Of a DNA stretch of 43,518 nucleotides, positions 29,807 to 37,936 are shown piece after piece (the stretch's first letter is position 1; each line of letters opens with the position of its first letter). The translations under genes were made by a program, and so were the position numbers. Below the pieces are notes generated by a model. The model was not told where the DNA came from. It saw only the letters and a list, made by a program, of their open reading frames with translations, and searched no databases. The stretch comes from Chitinophagales bacterium (GTDB lineage: Bacteria > Bacteroidota > Bacteroidia > Chitinophagales > CAIOSU01), in NCBI GenBank assembly GCA_040877935.1, contig JBBDNB010000003.1, positions 1-43,518 of the forward strand. The letters are read 5' to 3'.

Positions 29807-32389
29807 GGCCAGTTTTTGTTTTTCCTTTTCCACTACTGCATCGGGGGCATTGTTTACAAAGCGCGCATTGCTCAATTTGCCTTTTACGGATTTCAAGAAA
29901 CCACGCGTGTATTTTATCTCCGATTCAATTTTTTCACGTTCTGCTTCTGCATCAACTTCCTGTCCCGAATCCACATAAAATTTGTCGGATTTCAAAACAA
30001 AAGCCTGTAAACCGCTTTTCTCTTCTTCTACCCATTCGATGGGATTGATAAAGGCCAATCTTTCGATCAGCAGTTTGAAATTATCATAGGCTTCAGCAGA
30101 TTCTGCCTGCGCATATACATCCAACAATTCGCGTTTCTTCAAACCATTTTTATTGCGAATTTCACGCACTTTTGAAATCACCTGCTTGGCCGTTTCCGCC
30201 TCGCTCAATATTGCAGGGTTTTTTGCTTTTACTGCGGGCCACGAACTCACGGTAATGCAATCCTCTTCTGCCCTATCTTCTTTTAGCAAATGCCAAATTT
30301 CCTCGCTTACAAATGGCATAAATGGATGGATCAACTGCATCAATTGTTCAAAGAAAACAATGCTTTGCTCATAGGTTTTTCGGTCAATGGGCTTTTGATA
30401 ATCGGGCTTGATCATTTCCAAATACCAGGAACAGAAATCATCCCATATCAATTTGTACAGAGTCATTAAAGCCTCGCTCAATTTAAAGCGGCTGAACTGA
30501 TCTTCCAACTGAACCAAGACCTCTGCCAGTCGCTCCTCAAACCACTGCATGGCTATCTCAGAAGTCTGAGGTGTTACGATAGCATCATCGATTTCAAAAC
30601 CTTTGATCAAGCGCAGTGCATTCCATATTTTATTGGAGAAATTCCTGCCCTGCTCACATAGCGATTCGTCAAAAGGCAAATCGTTTCCGGCAGGGGAACA
30701 CAGCAACATGCCCACTCTTACGCCATCTGCTCCGTGCTTTTCGATCAGCTCAATGGGGTCTGGCGAATTGCCCAGTGATTTTGACATTTTACGCCCTTGC
30801 TTATCGCGCACAATTCCAGTGAGATACACATCGCTGAATGGCTTTTCATTTTTGTATTCAAAGCCGGCAATGATCATGCGCGCCACCCAGAAAAAGAGGA
30901 TTTCGGGCGCAGTAACCAATGTTTGCGTGGGGTAGTAATAATTGATCTCTTCATTATCGGGATTGCGAATGCCATCAAAAACGCTCAATGGCCAAATCCA
31001 ACTGGAAAACCAGGTATCCAAAACATCGGGATCTTGTTTTAAATCTTCCAGTTTCAGGGTCGCATTGCCAGCTTTTTCCTGTGCCAATTTTAGGGCATCC
31101 TGCTCATTTTCGGCCACTACAAAGTCTTCTTTTCCCTCGCCAAAATACCAGGCCGGAATTTGGTGTCCCCAATACAATTGACGCGAAATATTCCAATCGC
31201 GCACATTTTCCATCCAATGGCGATAGGTGTTCTTGAATTTGCCCGGAATCAACTGAACCGCATCGTCCATTACGGCTTTCAGAGCGGGTTCTGAGATTTC
31301 CTTCATGGCCAAAAACCATTGCTCGGAAAGGCGCGGCTCAATCACAGCACCCGTGCGCTCACTGGTTCCCACTGTGGTTTGATAATCTTCTTCCTTGCTC
31401 AGCGCTCCGATTTCCCCTAGTTCCTTTGTGATATTTTTTCGAGCCACAAAACGATCCTGTCCGGCATAGTGCAATCCGTGATGGTTCAGCGTACCATCTT
31501 CATGCAAAATATCAATGATCTCCAATTGGTGACGATCGCCAATTTCCTTGTCATTCACATCGTGGGCGGGCGTAACTTTCAGGCAGCCGGTACCGAATTC
31601 CATGTCCACATAATCGTCCTCAATAATGGGGATTTCACGATTGGCAATAGGCACGATTACCTTTTTGCCTTTCAGGTGCTGAAAGCGTTCGTCATTCGGA
31701 TTGATACATACTGCCGTATCGCCCAAAATGGTTTCGGGACGGGTGGTGGCAATGGTTACGGTTTCTTTTGAATCCACCACTTTGTATTGCAAATAGTAGA
31801 GCTTTTGGCTGACATCCTTGTGGATGACCTCTTCATCCGAAACGGTGGTTTTGGCCTCGGGATCCCAATTGACCATGCGGTAGCCTCTGTAAATTTTTCC
31901 TTTGTTGTAAAGGTCCACAAAAACCTTGATGACGCTTTCGTAGCGGGTTTCATCCATGGTAAATGTTGTGCGATTCCAGTCGCAGGAAGCGCCCAATCTT
32001 TTCAATTGCTGCAGAATGATGCCACCATGTTTGTCGGTCCATTTCCAGGCGTGTTTGAGAAATTCCTCCCGGCTGATGTCCCATTTGTTGATGCCTTCGG
32101 CTTTGAGCTTGGCCACCACTTTTGCTTCTGTAGCAATAGATGCGTGATCTGTTCCCGGCACCCAACAGGCATTTTTCCCTTGAAGACGCGCCTTGCGGAT
32201 CAGTACATCCTGAATGGTATTGTTGAGCATGTGGCCCATGTGCAGCACTCCTGTAACATTGGGCGGTGGAATCACGATGGTGTAAGGCTCGCGCTCATCG
32301 GGCTTTGAGGAGAAAAAATCTCGCTCTTGCCAATATTTGTACCATTTTCCTTCAATGTCTTTGGGGCTGTATGTTTTGGGGATTTCCAT
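29756..32389 (-). CDS. valS: valyl-tRNA synthetase
   Basis: The 877-residue product is a complete class Ia valyl-tRNA synthetase: HMGH at 50-53 in PPNVTGVLHMGHM, the CP1 editing domain with TIATTRPETILGDTAV, the connective region WFSSWIWPLSV, and GRKMSKSLGNSPDP as the KMSKS loop. The C-terminal ~70 residues form the coiled coil (EAEREKIESEIKYTRGFLKS) that binds the tRNA. Valine is activated with ATP and attached to tRNA-Val. The 3' end is the target of the 51-bp duplication described separately; the coding end here is intact. A candidate promoter lies at 32415-32422. Confidence 0.98.
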   Translation of the reverse strand: MEIPKTYSPKDIEGKWYKYWQERDFFSSKPDEREPYTIVIPPPNVTGVLHMGHMLNNTIQDVLIRKARLQGKNACWVPGTDHASIATEAKVVAKLKAEGINKWDISREEFLKHAWKWTDKHGGIILQQLKRLGASCDWNRTTFTMDETRYESVIKVFVDLYNKGKIYRGYRMVNWDPEAKTTVSDEEVIHKDVSQKLYYLQYKVVDSKETVTIATTRPETILGDTAVCINPNDERFQHLKGKKVIVPIANREIPIIEDDYVDMEFGTGCLKVTPAHDVNDKEIGDRHQLEIIDILHEDGTLNHHGLHYAGQDRFVARKNITKELGEIGALSKEEDYQTTVGTSERTGAVIEPRLSEQWFLAMKEISEPALKAVMDDAVQLIPGKFKNTYRHWMENVRDWNISRQLYWGHQIPAWYFGEGKEDFVVAENEQDALKLAQEKAGNATLKLEDLKQDPDVLDTWFSSWIWPLSVFDGIRNPDNEEINYYYPTQTLVTAPEILFFWVARMIIAGFEYKNEKPFSDVYLTGIVRDKQGRKMSKSLGNSPDPIELIEKHGADGVRVGMLLCSPAGNDLPFDESLCEQGRNFSNKIWNALRLIKGFEIDDAIVTPQTSEIAMQWFEERLAEVLVQLEDQFSRFKLSEALMTLYKLIWDDFCSWYLEMIKPDYQKPIDRKTYEQSIVFFEQLMQLIHPFMPFVSEEIWHLLKEDRAEEDCITVSSWPAVKAKNPAILSEAETAKQVISKVREIRNKNGLKKRELLDVYAQAESAEAYDNFKLLIERLAFINPIEWVEEEKSGLQAFVLKSDKFYVDSGQEVDAEAEREKIESEIKYTRGFLKSVKGKLSNARFVNNAPDAVVEKEKQKLADGEAKLKALEESLGNL

Positions 32390-32414
32390 GTATGCTCAAA
32401 TTTTTATAGAGGCA

Positions 32415-32422
32415 CAAAATTA
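32415..32422 (-). promoter_or_regulatory. candidate -7 box for valS
   Basis: Reads TAATTTTG on the minus strand, matching TAnnTTTG, 26 bp before the valS start. No clear -33 TTTG is seen at the expected distance, so confidence is limited. Confidence 0.35.
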
Positions 32423-32490
32423 AGGATTTAGGCTAATAGAACACGGATAACGCTGGTTTTTATGGTTTTCGCTGGTTTGTAATTTTTCAG

Positions 32491-32544
32491 CAAAGTCATA
32501 CTATGACTAAGGAGTCTATTGATTATAGTCATAGTATGACTTTG
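32491..32544. repeat. 19-bp perfect inverted repeat, AGTCATACTATGACT family
   Basis: Arms CAAAGTCATACTATGACTA (32491-32509) and its complement (32526-32544) flank a 16-base loop. Each arm itself contains the 15-bp palindrome AGTCATACTATGACT, so alternative structures are possible. A degenerate relative lies at 3415-3445. It is in the 32390-32772 gap, which otherwise holds copy 2 of the GTCATTCC repeat and no gene. Confidence 0.8.
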
Positions 32545-32549
32545 GTTCA

Positions 32550-32622
32550 GGGGAAAACAGCCCAAATATGGCCGTCATTCCAGAAAATTTTCCTTAGAAA
32601 ATTTATCTGGAATCTCCATCTA
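32550..32622 (+). repeat. dispersed repeat, GTCATTCC...GAATCTCCATCTA family, copy 2
   Basis: Matches 13488-13573 at GGGAAAACAG, CCGTCATTCCA and GAATCTCCATCTA. Further along, GCACGCATTCGCTAT (32658-32672) also occurs at 13802-13816, so the two regions share a longer mosaic of repeats. Confidence 0.65.
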
Positions 32623-32772
32623 TGAAAAACGAAAGGTTTGAATCGAGGCAGGCCTGGCACGCATTCGCTATACACAAGCTGGACTGCAAATGCGCGCAGG
32701 TATGATGACTAAGCCAAGGCACAATGCCAGCTTACAATTGCGACAGCGGAGGCGAACTTAGGAAGCTAGCAG

Positions 32773-33447
32773 TTAAAACTTTATTATTCCAATGTCTTGA
32801 TTAGTTATTGCTTTTAATTTATCTCCTTTTCCAATTTTATATAGTAATTTGAAAACATCATCAAACATATCTAAACAAGGTTCCCAATCTTGTTTTATTT
32901 TGCCAATAAGTCTTCCCAAATCTAGCTGTTCTGTTAAAACCACTTCATTTTCAAAAAGTTTTGATTTATTCAAAGTGCTATTAATAGCAGATTCAATCAT
33001 TTGTAATATCAATATTCCTTTAAAATCGGCTTCTAAATTATTACTTATAAATACGCCTTTATAATTATAGTTTTCACAAAATTCTTGAATTGGTTCAATA
33101 TCAACATGACCTCCAATTTTATTTCGTACATGTTTCCATTTCGCTGTTGTTTTTTGAATTTTTCCTAATCTAGATTTTAAATTTGATTCTATATATTTAG
33201 ATATGTTCTTGTAACTATAAATATTGCTCACCAATGAATTGTAACTTTCAAACAAAGATATTATATCCACTAAACAATATGCAATCTCTCCCTTTTTTAT
33301 GATTGCTTCCGGTTTTTTTGGATTAGAAAAGGGTATTGAATTAATCCTTTGAATATCTTCATTAATACGCACAGATTTAAAATGAAGAAATAAAAGTTTT
33401 ACTTGTATTGCGCTAATTTCTGAAACTATGGTATTATTTTTCGTCAT
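32773..33447 (-). CDS. uncharacterised helical protein with a HEPN-like motif
   Basis: I do not recognise the family. The 224-residue product is mostly helical. It contains WKHVRNKIGGHVD, an Rx5H pattern like the RX4-6H motif of HEPN RNases, preceded by a region (CLVDIISLFESYNSLV) that could form the first bundle helix. No signal or membrane segment. Strongly AT-rich codon use sets it apart from valS and suggests acquisition. It could be a stand-alone HEPN-type toxin or defence protein, but the motif alone is weak evidence. Confidence 0.6.
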   Translation of the reverse strand: MTKNNTIVSEISAIQVKLLFLHFKSVRINEDIQRINSIPFSNPKKPEAIIKKGEIAYCLVDIISLFESYNSLVSNIYSYKNISKYIESNLKSRLGKIQKTTAKWKHVRNKIGGHVDIEPIQEFCENYNYKGVFISNNLEADFKGILILQMIESAINSTLNKSKLFENEVVLTEQLDLGRLIGKIKQDWEPCLDMFDDVFKLLYKIGKGDKLKAITNQDIGIIKF

Positions 33448-33565
33448 TAAGTTATTCTTCTAATTGTTATTGTATTGCTGACAAGATTTAGTGTTGGCAA
33501 GCATCTATACACTTGTTCAGCTGAAAATACGCACCATGGGGTGATATTTAATCCTTTCTTAATTA

Positions 33566-33973
33566 TCAATCAATGATTTTTTTGAAATATGGCCCCATAG
33601 AATCTATCTCATGAGGTATCACATATGTCCAACGATAATTAGCATGAACAATATAAATATCATCCATAAAATCATCTATTTGAATATCGGGGATTGCTGA
33701 CTTTTCTATTTTTAAGCAGAAATTAAATCTTTCATTAAATATCAATAAGTCGCATGGGTACTGTTTTTTATATTTAATCTCCGCTATTTCACCTTCAATT
33801 GCCAATCCATAATTATAACTGAAAATGTGCCATAAATATCTATCAATATGCGGAGCTTTATATCCTTTTGTAAATTTCTCAATCCACAAATTTCTTATTT
33901 TCTCAAAGTCCGTTTCAGGTAATTCAACGTAATCAATATTTTGACTGTTAAGTCTTGATATTATGTTTTCCAT
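33566..33973 (-). CDS. DUF4275-like protein of unknown function
   Basis: The 135-residue soluble product has RNLWIEKFTKGY, then RYLWHIFSYNYGLAIEGEIA. The pattern W..F...y..yLWH(I/V)FSY...EGe(A) is that of DUF4275, and length agrees. Functions in the family are unknown. AT-rich like its neighbour upstream, from which it is separated by 118 bp. Confidence 0.6.
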   Translation of the reverse strand: MENIISRLNSQNIDYVELPETDFEKIRNLWIEKFTKGYKAPHIDRYLWHIFSYNYGLAIEGEIAEIKYKKQYPCDLLIFNERFNFCLKIEKSAIPDIQIDDFMDDIYIVHANYRWTYVIPHEIDSMGPYFKKIID

Positions 33974-34180
33974 TTCTAGTATATATTATGCAGTATCTTT
34001 CCTCAAAATTGCGTACAACTTGTTAATAGGATTACCCTTAATAAACATACACAACTAACATTGGCATGTGTAAACCTTTAGTTGATTTTATATTTTAAAG
34101 TTACTCTTTTTCATAAATCACCAAAAAGACAACCCAAATATTTTCCATCAACACAATCATCTACTGAAAACGTAACTTGC

Positions 34181-34330
34181 GTGAGGGATAGTAGCGGCAT
34201 CCTTTTGGGCTAGGGGCATTAGTGTTGCGGGCTTTGGGAAAGCGACCAGCGGAAGCTCTTTCCAAAGTCCATTTGCAACACTTTGCCCATAGACCAAAAG
34301 ATAGAGCGGATAGCCTGTACACGCCCAAGT
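34181..34330. ncRNA. long structured intergenic element
   Basis: GTGAGGGATAGTAGCGGCAT starts an extended near-palindrome. Arms that pair include CCTTTTGG (34201-34208) with CCAAAAG (34293-34299), GGGGC with GCCC, AGTGTTGC (34221-34228) with GCAACACT (34275-34282), and GGCTTTGGGAAAG with CTTTCCAAAGTCC. The conserved GATAGTAGCGGCATCC and GATAGAGCGGATAGCC blocks at the two sides resemble an abundant structured element in Bacteroidota intergenic regions, perhaps the Flavo-1 type, from memory and not verified. The 33974-34531 gap holds this, the inverted repeat at 34368-34402 and no credible gene. Confidence 0.5.
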
Positions 34331-34367
34331 CATTGTCTGAATTGATTTGATGCGCATTTACTGCCCC

Positions 34368-34402
34368 AACCCTGTCAGGGCTAAAAAAACCCTGACAGGG
34401 TT
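34368..34402. repeat. 13-bp inverted repeat AACCCTGTCAGGG
   Basis: Arms AACCCTGTCAGGG (34368-34380) and its exact complement (34390-34402) flank a 9-base A-rich loop and are followed by TT. This CCCTGACAGGG hairpin is a dispersed element in Bacteroidota; it may terminate transcripts in either direction. Confidence 0.75.
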
Positions 34403-34531
34403 TTGAGATTAAGAATTTCAAAAGGAAAAAATGTTCTCTGCACAAAACAAAAAACTTCTTGCCCGACTGGGACAGGCGGGTAGGCATTCTAGCGCACTCC
34501 AAACTTTAACTTACTTTAGACACTCAATCCA

Positions 34532-35383
34532 CTACTCGCTCTGAAAAGCGATCAAGGGGATATCCGTTCGGCTGGCCATAGCCTTGGTTTTGCTGCTTTC
34601 CAATATCTTTTCGAAAAGGCTGCGTTTTTTGGTCAGCATAGCCAACAGGTCTATCTGCCGGTCTTTGATGTATTGGTCCATGCCTTCTTCCAGGTTATCT
34701 GCACTGACTATTTCAAAATCAATATGCCCGGCTTTTCTCTCGGCTTCGAATCGCGCTTCGATTTCCTCCATATCTGCCCGGTCAATATTTACAAAACCAT
34801 CCAGATCGAAGTGCACACAGTGGACTTCACTACCAAGCAAAACGGCAAATTCCAGTAATGTAGAGATAGCATCGGTATCTTTTTCCTTAAAATCCGTAGC
34901 GTACAAAATTTTAGGTGCTTCTTCTTCAAACTGCGCATCACCAGGAACCAATAAAACAGGCACTTCTGCCCTTTCCAAAATAGGCTGGTTTACGCTACCG
35001 AAAATGGCTTTCTCAAGTCCGCCCATATGCCGCGTGCCCATTACAAGCAAGCGTGGGTTTTGCTTTTTGACATGAGCAATTATTTCACCTACCGCAAATC
35101 CAAAGGAAGAATCCGTATTTATCTCTACTGTTTCATAACCGATCTTTTTAGCATAGGATTTCAATTTGTTCTTTTCCTCAGCAAGCTTTTCCTCAGCGTC
35201 TTTTTTTACACTGTCTGACAACTCTTTCAAATACTCAGCCGGTGTCATAGGATCAATCACCGGAACATGATAAGCATGGAACAGGCTAATATTTGCTTTT
35301 ATTTTTTGAGCCAGGTGCAATGCATATTTCCCGGCATTGTGTGCAAATTCAGAAAAATCGGTAGTCAGTACTATTGTGTTCAT
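34532..35383 (-). CDS. universal stress protein with two UspA domains
   Basis: The 283-residue product is a tandem UspA protein. Domain 1 (about 1-147) starts NTIVLTTDFSEFAHNAGKYA and carries the ATP-binding signature MGTRHMGGLEKAIFGSVNQP (Gx2Gx9GS). Domain 2 (about 155-283) starts ILYATDFKEKD and is degenerate in the corresponding loop (LTKKRSLFEKILESS), so it probably does not bind ATP. This mixed arrangement is common in Bacteroidota. The role is nucleotide-linked stress response in the cytoplasm; no partner is evident. Confidence 0.94.
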   Translation of the reverse strand: MNTIVLTTDFSEFAHNAGKYALHLAQKIKANISLFHAYHVPVIDPMTPAEYLKELSDSVKKDAEEKLAEEKNKLKSYAKKIGYETVEINTDSSFGFAVGEIIAHVKKQNPRLLVMGTRHMGGLEKAIFGSVNQPILERAEVPVLLVPGDAQFEEEAPKILYATDFKEKDTDAISTLLEFAVLLGSEVHCVHFDLDGFVNIDRADMEEIEARFEAERKAGHIDFEIVSADNLEEGMDQYIKDRQIDLLAMLTKKRSLFEKILESSKTKAMASRTDIPLIAFQSE

Positions 35384-35437
35384 ATTTTGTTGTTTGCCCT
35401 AAAAATAAGAATACTAATTGAAAATGCTATTTCCTAT

Positions 35438-36184
35438 CTAAAAACTAAAATATTTAAGTGCCTCATCCGTATCGGGCACATAGGTCTGTTCCCAAACTTC
35501 TGTATTCTGATCATTATCCATGCGCATAAAAGTACTGCAGCGTGTACCATAGTCGGGACTTTTGATAAACATTGAAGAAAGTACTTGCTCCCATTCCATT
35601 CCGACACCGGTATCTGGCAGTTCACTTTTATCAGCCAGTTGCTCATCGCGCAGCATTTTAAATACAGAATCGGGCTCAGTTTTTTCCTGTTGAATAAGAG
35701 ATTCAAATTTTATGGCCGCCTTTTTGCTCTTTGGCCAGTCGGAATTGAGAAATGCATTGCTCAATGTGTGAATTCCGGGCTTTAGCTCTTGTATTTGCTT
35801 TTCGATATTATTGAAGTAATACAAGCCATTTTGGTCAAAAAGCAAGAGATTGAACGGATTGTATTTTTCGCATTGTGGTTTGAGGTTTTCCAAAAATGTT
35901 GCAGCATCCGCTGTTCCATTCAGATAATCGGGAATCAATCTACCCCGCGACAGGGCATCATTTGTGTGCAGCTTCAGGTTGCGGTAATTCGTTACAGCTC
36001 CCCACCGCCCTTTTTTATCGCAGGCAAACCAAGTACCACCTGCTTCCAAGTCCCTTCCAGCTAAAATCCCATCTTCCCACCAGTGCATCTGCTGCGTTTC
36101 CCTTTTGTAGAACTCATCGCGATTGGCCGCAAAAAGAACGGGGTATTTTTCATGGACTTTGTATGCTAAAGCGATTAAACACAT
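35438..36184 (-). CDS. NRDE family protein (TANGO2 homologue)
   Basis: The 248-residue product begins MCLIALAYKV and has the NRDE motif in LFAANRDEFYKRET, then WWEDGILAGRDLEAGGTWFA. Cys2 and this N-terminal arrangement recall Ntn-type folds. Homologues including human TANGO2 and bacterial HtaP have been linked to heme handling. The C-terminus YGTRCSTFMRMD fits the family. Monocistronic; intact length. Confidence 0.93.
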   Translation of the reverse strand: MCLIALAYKVHEKYPVLFAANRDEFYKRETQQMHWWEDGILAGRDLEAGGTWFACDKKGRWGAVTNYRNLKLHTNDALSRGRLIPDYLNGTADAATFLENLKPQCEKYNPFNLLLFDQNGLYYFNNIEKQIQELKPGIHTLSNAFLNSDWPKSKKAAIKFESLIQQEKTEPDSVFKMLRDEQLADKSELPDTGVGMEWEQVLSSMFIKSPDYGTRCSTFMRMDNDQNTEVWEQTYVPDTDEALKYFSF

Positions 36185-36229
36185 AATATGTCAAATGGGT
36201 GATGGAAAATGTATCATGGCAAATGGATT

Positions 36230-36289
36230 ATTATGTCAAATGGTTGATGGAAAATGGATGATGTCAAATGTAAAAAAAGTTGAAATTTC
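36230..36289 (+). repeat. 60-bp direct repeat, left copy
   Basis: Begins ATTATGTCAAATGGTTGATG and ends GTTGAAATTTC; it matches 36786-36845 at 59 of 60 bases. Followed by inverted partial copies (CATTTGACAT) up to 36342. The tract reads as nested direct and inverted ATGTCAAATG units. Confidence 0.92.
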
Positions 36290-36342
36290 CCCCTCATATC
36301 TAACATTTTCCATTCCACATCACACATCTCACATTTGACATA

Positions 36343-36708
36343 CTACGACATGTTTTTCTTAGTTGTCGAAACTGCTTTCCCAATGATATTGAGCAGCTCT
36401 TTGCTCTCAGAAAACAGGTATTTAGTATCAGCATTTTCTGCTGGAAGCATCTTGGCTTTTATTGCAAAACGTATCCAAAAATGGGCTTCTCGTATTTCTT
36501 TTAACACAACTTGCATTTTATGGACAAAATCCTTTTTGCTTTCTGCTGATGTCGCTTCTTCATAATTTGCCGCTGCTGAAGTTCCCGCCCTAAACAATTG
36601 TTGGTAAACGTGCTTTCCACTGAATGATTTACACAAAATTTTTTCTTGCCGATAAATGCAAACACAAAAATCCAGAAAGCGTTTGGAAATTTGTTCTCTC
36701 ATGAGCAA
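36343..36708 (-). CDS. four-helix-bundle protein (S23 / 23S rRNA intervening-sequence family)
   Basis: The 121-residue product is the well-known small four-helix bundle: LDFCVCIYRQEKIL, QLFRAGTSAAANYEEATSAE, FVHKMQVVLKEIREAHFWIR and a final helix ending in KAVSTTKKN. The RAGTSAAANYEEA core is diagnostic. Family genes lie inside 23S rRNA genes or as solitary intergenic genes, often near simple repeats, and their function is unknown. Here the gene is enclosed by a nearly perfect 60-bp direct repeat. Confidence 0.93.
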   Translation of the reverse strand: MLMREQISKRFLDFCVCIYRQEKILCKSFSGKHVYQQLFRAGTSAAANYEEATSAESKKDFVHKMQVVLKEIREAHFWIRFAIKAKMLPAENADTKYLFSESKELLNIIGKAVSTTKKNMS

Positions 36709-36785
36709 GGCTTTAGTTAAATATCGAATTTAATATACATCAATCTATAAACCAAATTCCTTACCCAAGTCTCAGCCAAACATTT

Positions 36786-36845
36786 ATTATGTCAAATGGA
36801 TGATGGAAAATGGATGATGTCAAATGTAAAAAAAGTTGAAATTTC
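36786..36845 (+). repeat. 60-bp direct repeat, right copy
   Basis: Same sequence as 36230-36289 except one base. The offset is 556 bp, and the four-helix-bundle gene fits between. Confidence 0.92.
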
Positions 36846-36851
36846 ACATCT

Positions 36852-36910
36852 CACATTTGACATTCCACATCCCACATTTGACATTCCACATCCCACATTT
36901 GACATTTTCC
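36852..36910 (+). repeat. 21-bp tandem repeat, about 2.7 copies
   Basis: The unit CACATTTGACATTCCACATC plus C repeats with a 21-bp period and is the inverted form of the ATGTCAAATG units in the flanking 60-bp repeats. It touches the 3' end of the deoxyhypusine-synthase-like gene at 36911. Confidence 0.85.
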
Positions 36911-37882
36911 TTACCAACCAAGCAAGTATGCAAAAATCAAAGGTGCAACGATGGTGGCATCTGATTCTACAATGTATTTGGGTGTGTTTTCATCCAATTT
37001 TCCCCAAGTGATTTTTTCATTTGGTACCGCCCCGGAGTATGAACCGTAGCTGGTGGTAGAATCAGATATTTGACAGAAATAACTCCAAAAAGGTGTGTCG
37101 GTTCTTTCCAAATCCTGATACATCATCGGGACTACACAAATCGGAAAATCACCTGCAATGCCCCCGCCTATCTGGAAAAACCCGATTCCGGGCTCTTGAG
37201 AATTATCCGTGTACCAATCGGCCAACCACATCATGTATTCTATTCCCGATTTCATAGTGGATGGCTTTACATCGCCCAACATACAATGGGCTGCGAAAAT
37301 ATTGCCCAGCGTGGAATCTTCCCAGCCAGGGACAATTATTGGCAAGTTCTTTTTGGCAGCAGCCAGCATCCAACTGTTTTTTGGGTCAATTTCATAATAC
37401 TCTTCCAAATCCCCATCCAACAAAAGCTGGTACAAAAATTCATGCGGAAAAAAGCGTTTTCCTTCCGCCTCAGCCTTTTGCCATTTTTTCACAATCTTAT
37501 GCTCAATTCTTCTAAAAGCTTCTTCCTCGGGAATACAAGTATCGGTTACCCGGTTCAAACCTTTGTCCAATAATTCTCGCTCTTGTTTGGGCGTCAAATC
37601 CCGATAATCAGGAACGCGCTTGTAGTGTGAATGCGCCACCAGGTTCATTACATCCTCTTCCAAATTGGCACCGGTACAGGAAATAATCTGGATTTTATCC
37701 TGACGAATCATCTCTGCCAGCGACTTGCCCAGCTCGGCCGTACTCATTGCACCTGCCAATGAGACCAACATTTTCCCGCCATTGTTCAGGTGTTTTTCAT
37801 AGCCTTTTGCAGCATCCACCAGTGCGGCTGCATTAAAATGCAAATAGTGTTTTTCTATAAATTCGGTAATAGGTTTTGACAT
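36911..37882 (-). CDS. deoxyhypusine-synthase homologue
   Basis: The 323-residue product has the deoxyhypusine synthase fold: MLVSLAGAMSTAELGKSLAE (NAD site), SCTGANLEEDVMNL, NLPIIVPGWEDSTLGN, GIGFFQIGGGIAGDFPI, and TTSYGSYSGAVPNEKITWGK with the catalytic Lys295 that forms the enzyme-imine in eukaryotic enzymes. Bacteria have no eIF5A, so the protein probably transfers a butylamine group in polyamine metabolism, for example to make homospermidine-like products. It lies 54 bp after the arginine-decarboxylase-like gene on the same strand, which supports a polyamine role. Substrate not determined by sequence. Confidence 0.9.
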   Translation of the reverse strand: MSKPITEFIEKHYLHFNAAALVDAAKGYEKHLNNGGKMLVSLAGAMSTAELGKSLAEMIRQDKIQIISCTGANLEEDVMNLVAHSHYKRVPDYRDLTPKQERELLDKGLNRVTDTCIPEEEAFRRIEHKIVKKWQKAEAEGKRFFPHEFLYQLLLDGDLEEYYEIDPKNSWMLAAAKKNLPIIVPGWEDSTLGNIFAAHCMLGDVKPSTMKSGIEYMMWLADWYTDNSQEPGIGFFQIGGGIAGDFPICVVPMMYQDLERTDTPFWSYFCQISDSTTSYGSYSGAVPNEKITWGKLDENTPKYIVESDATIVAPLIFAYLLGW

Positions 37883-37936
37883 CTTTGTTTCTGTTTTCTT
37901 AAGGATTCATTTGAAATTAAAATAGGCAATATTCAA

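Noticed and set aside
34161-34502. Minus-strand ORFs of 66 and 113 residues
   Set aside because: They cover the long structured element and the CCCTGACAGGG hairpin; the translation has no protein-like pattern.
36786-36910. CRISPR array
   Set aside because: The units are 21-bp simple tandem repeats without unique spacers, and no cas genes are present.
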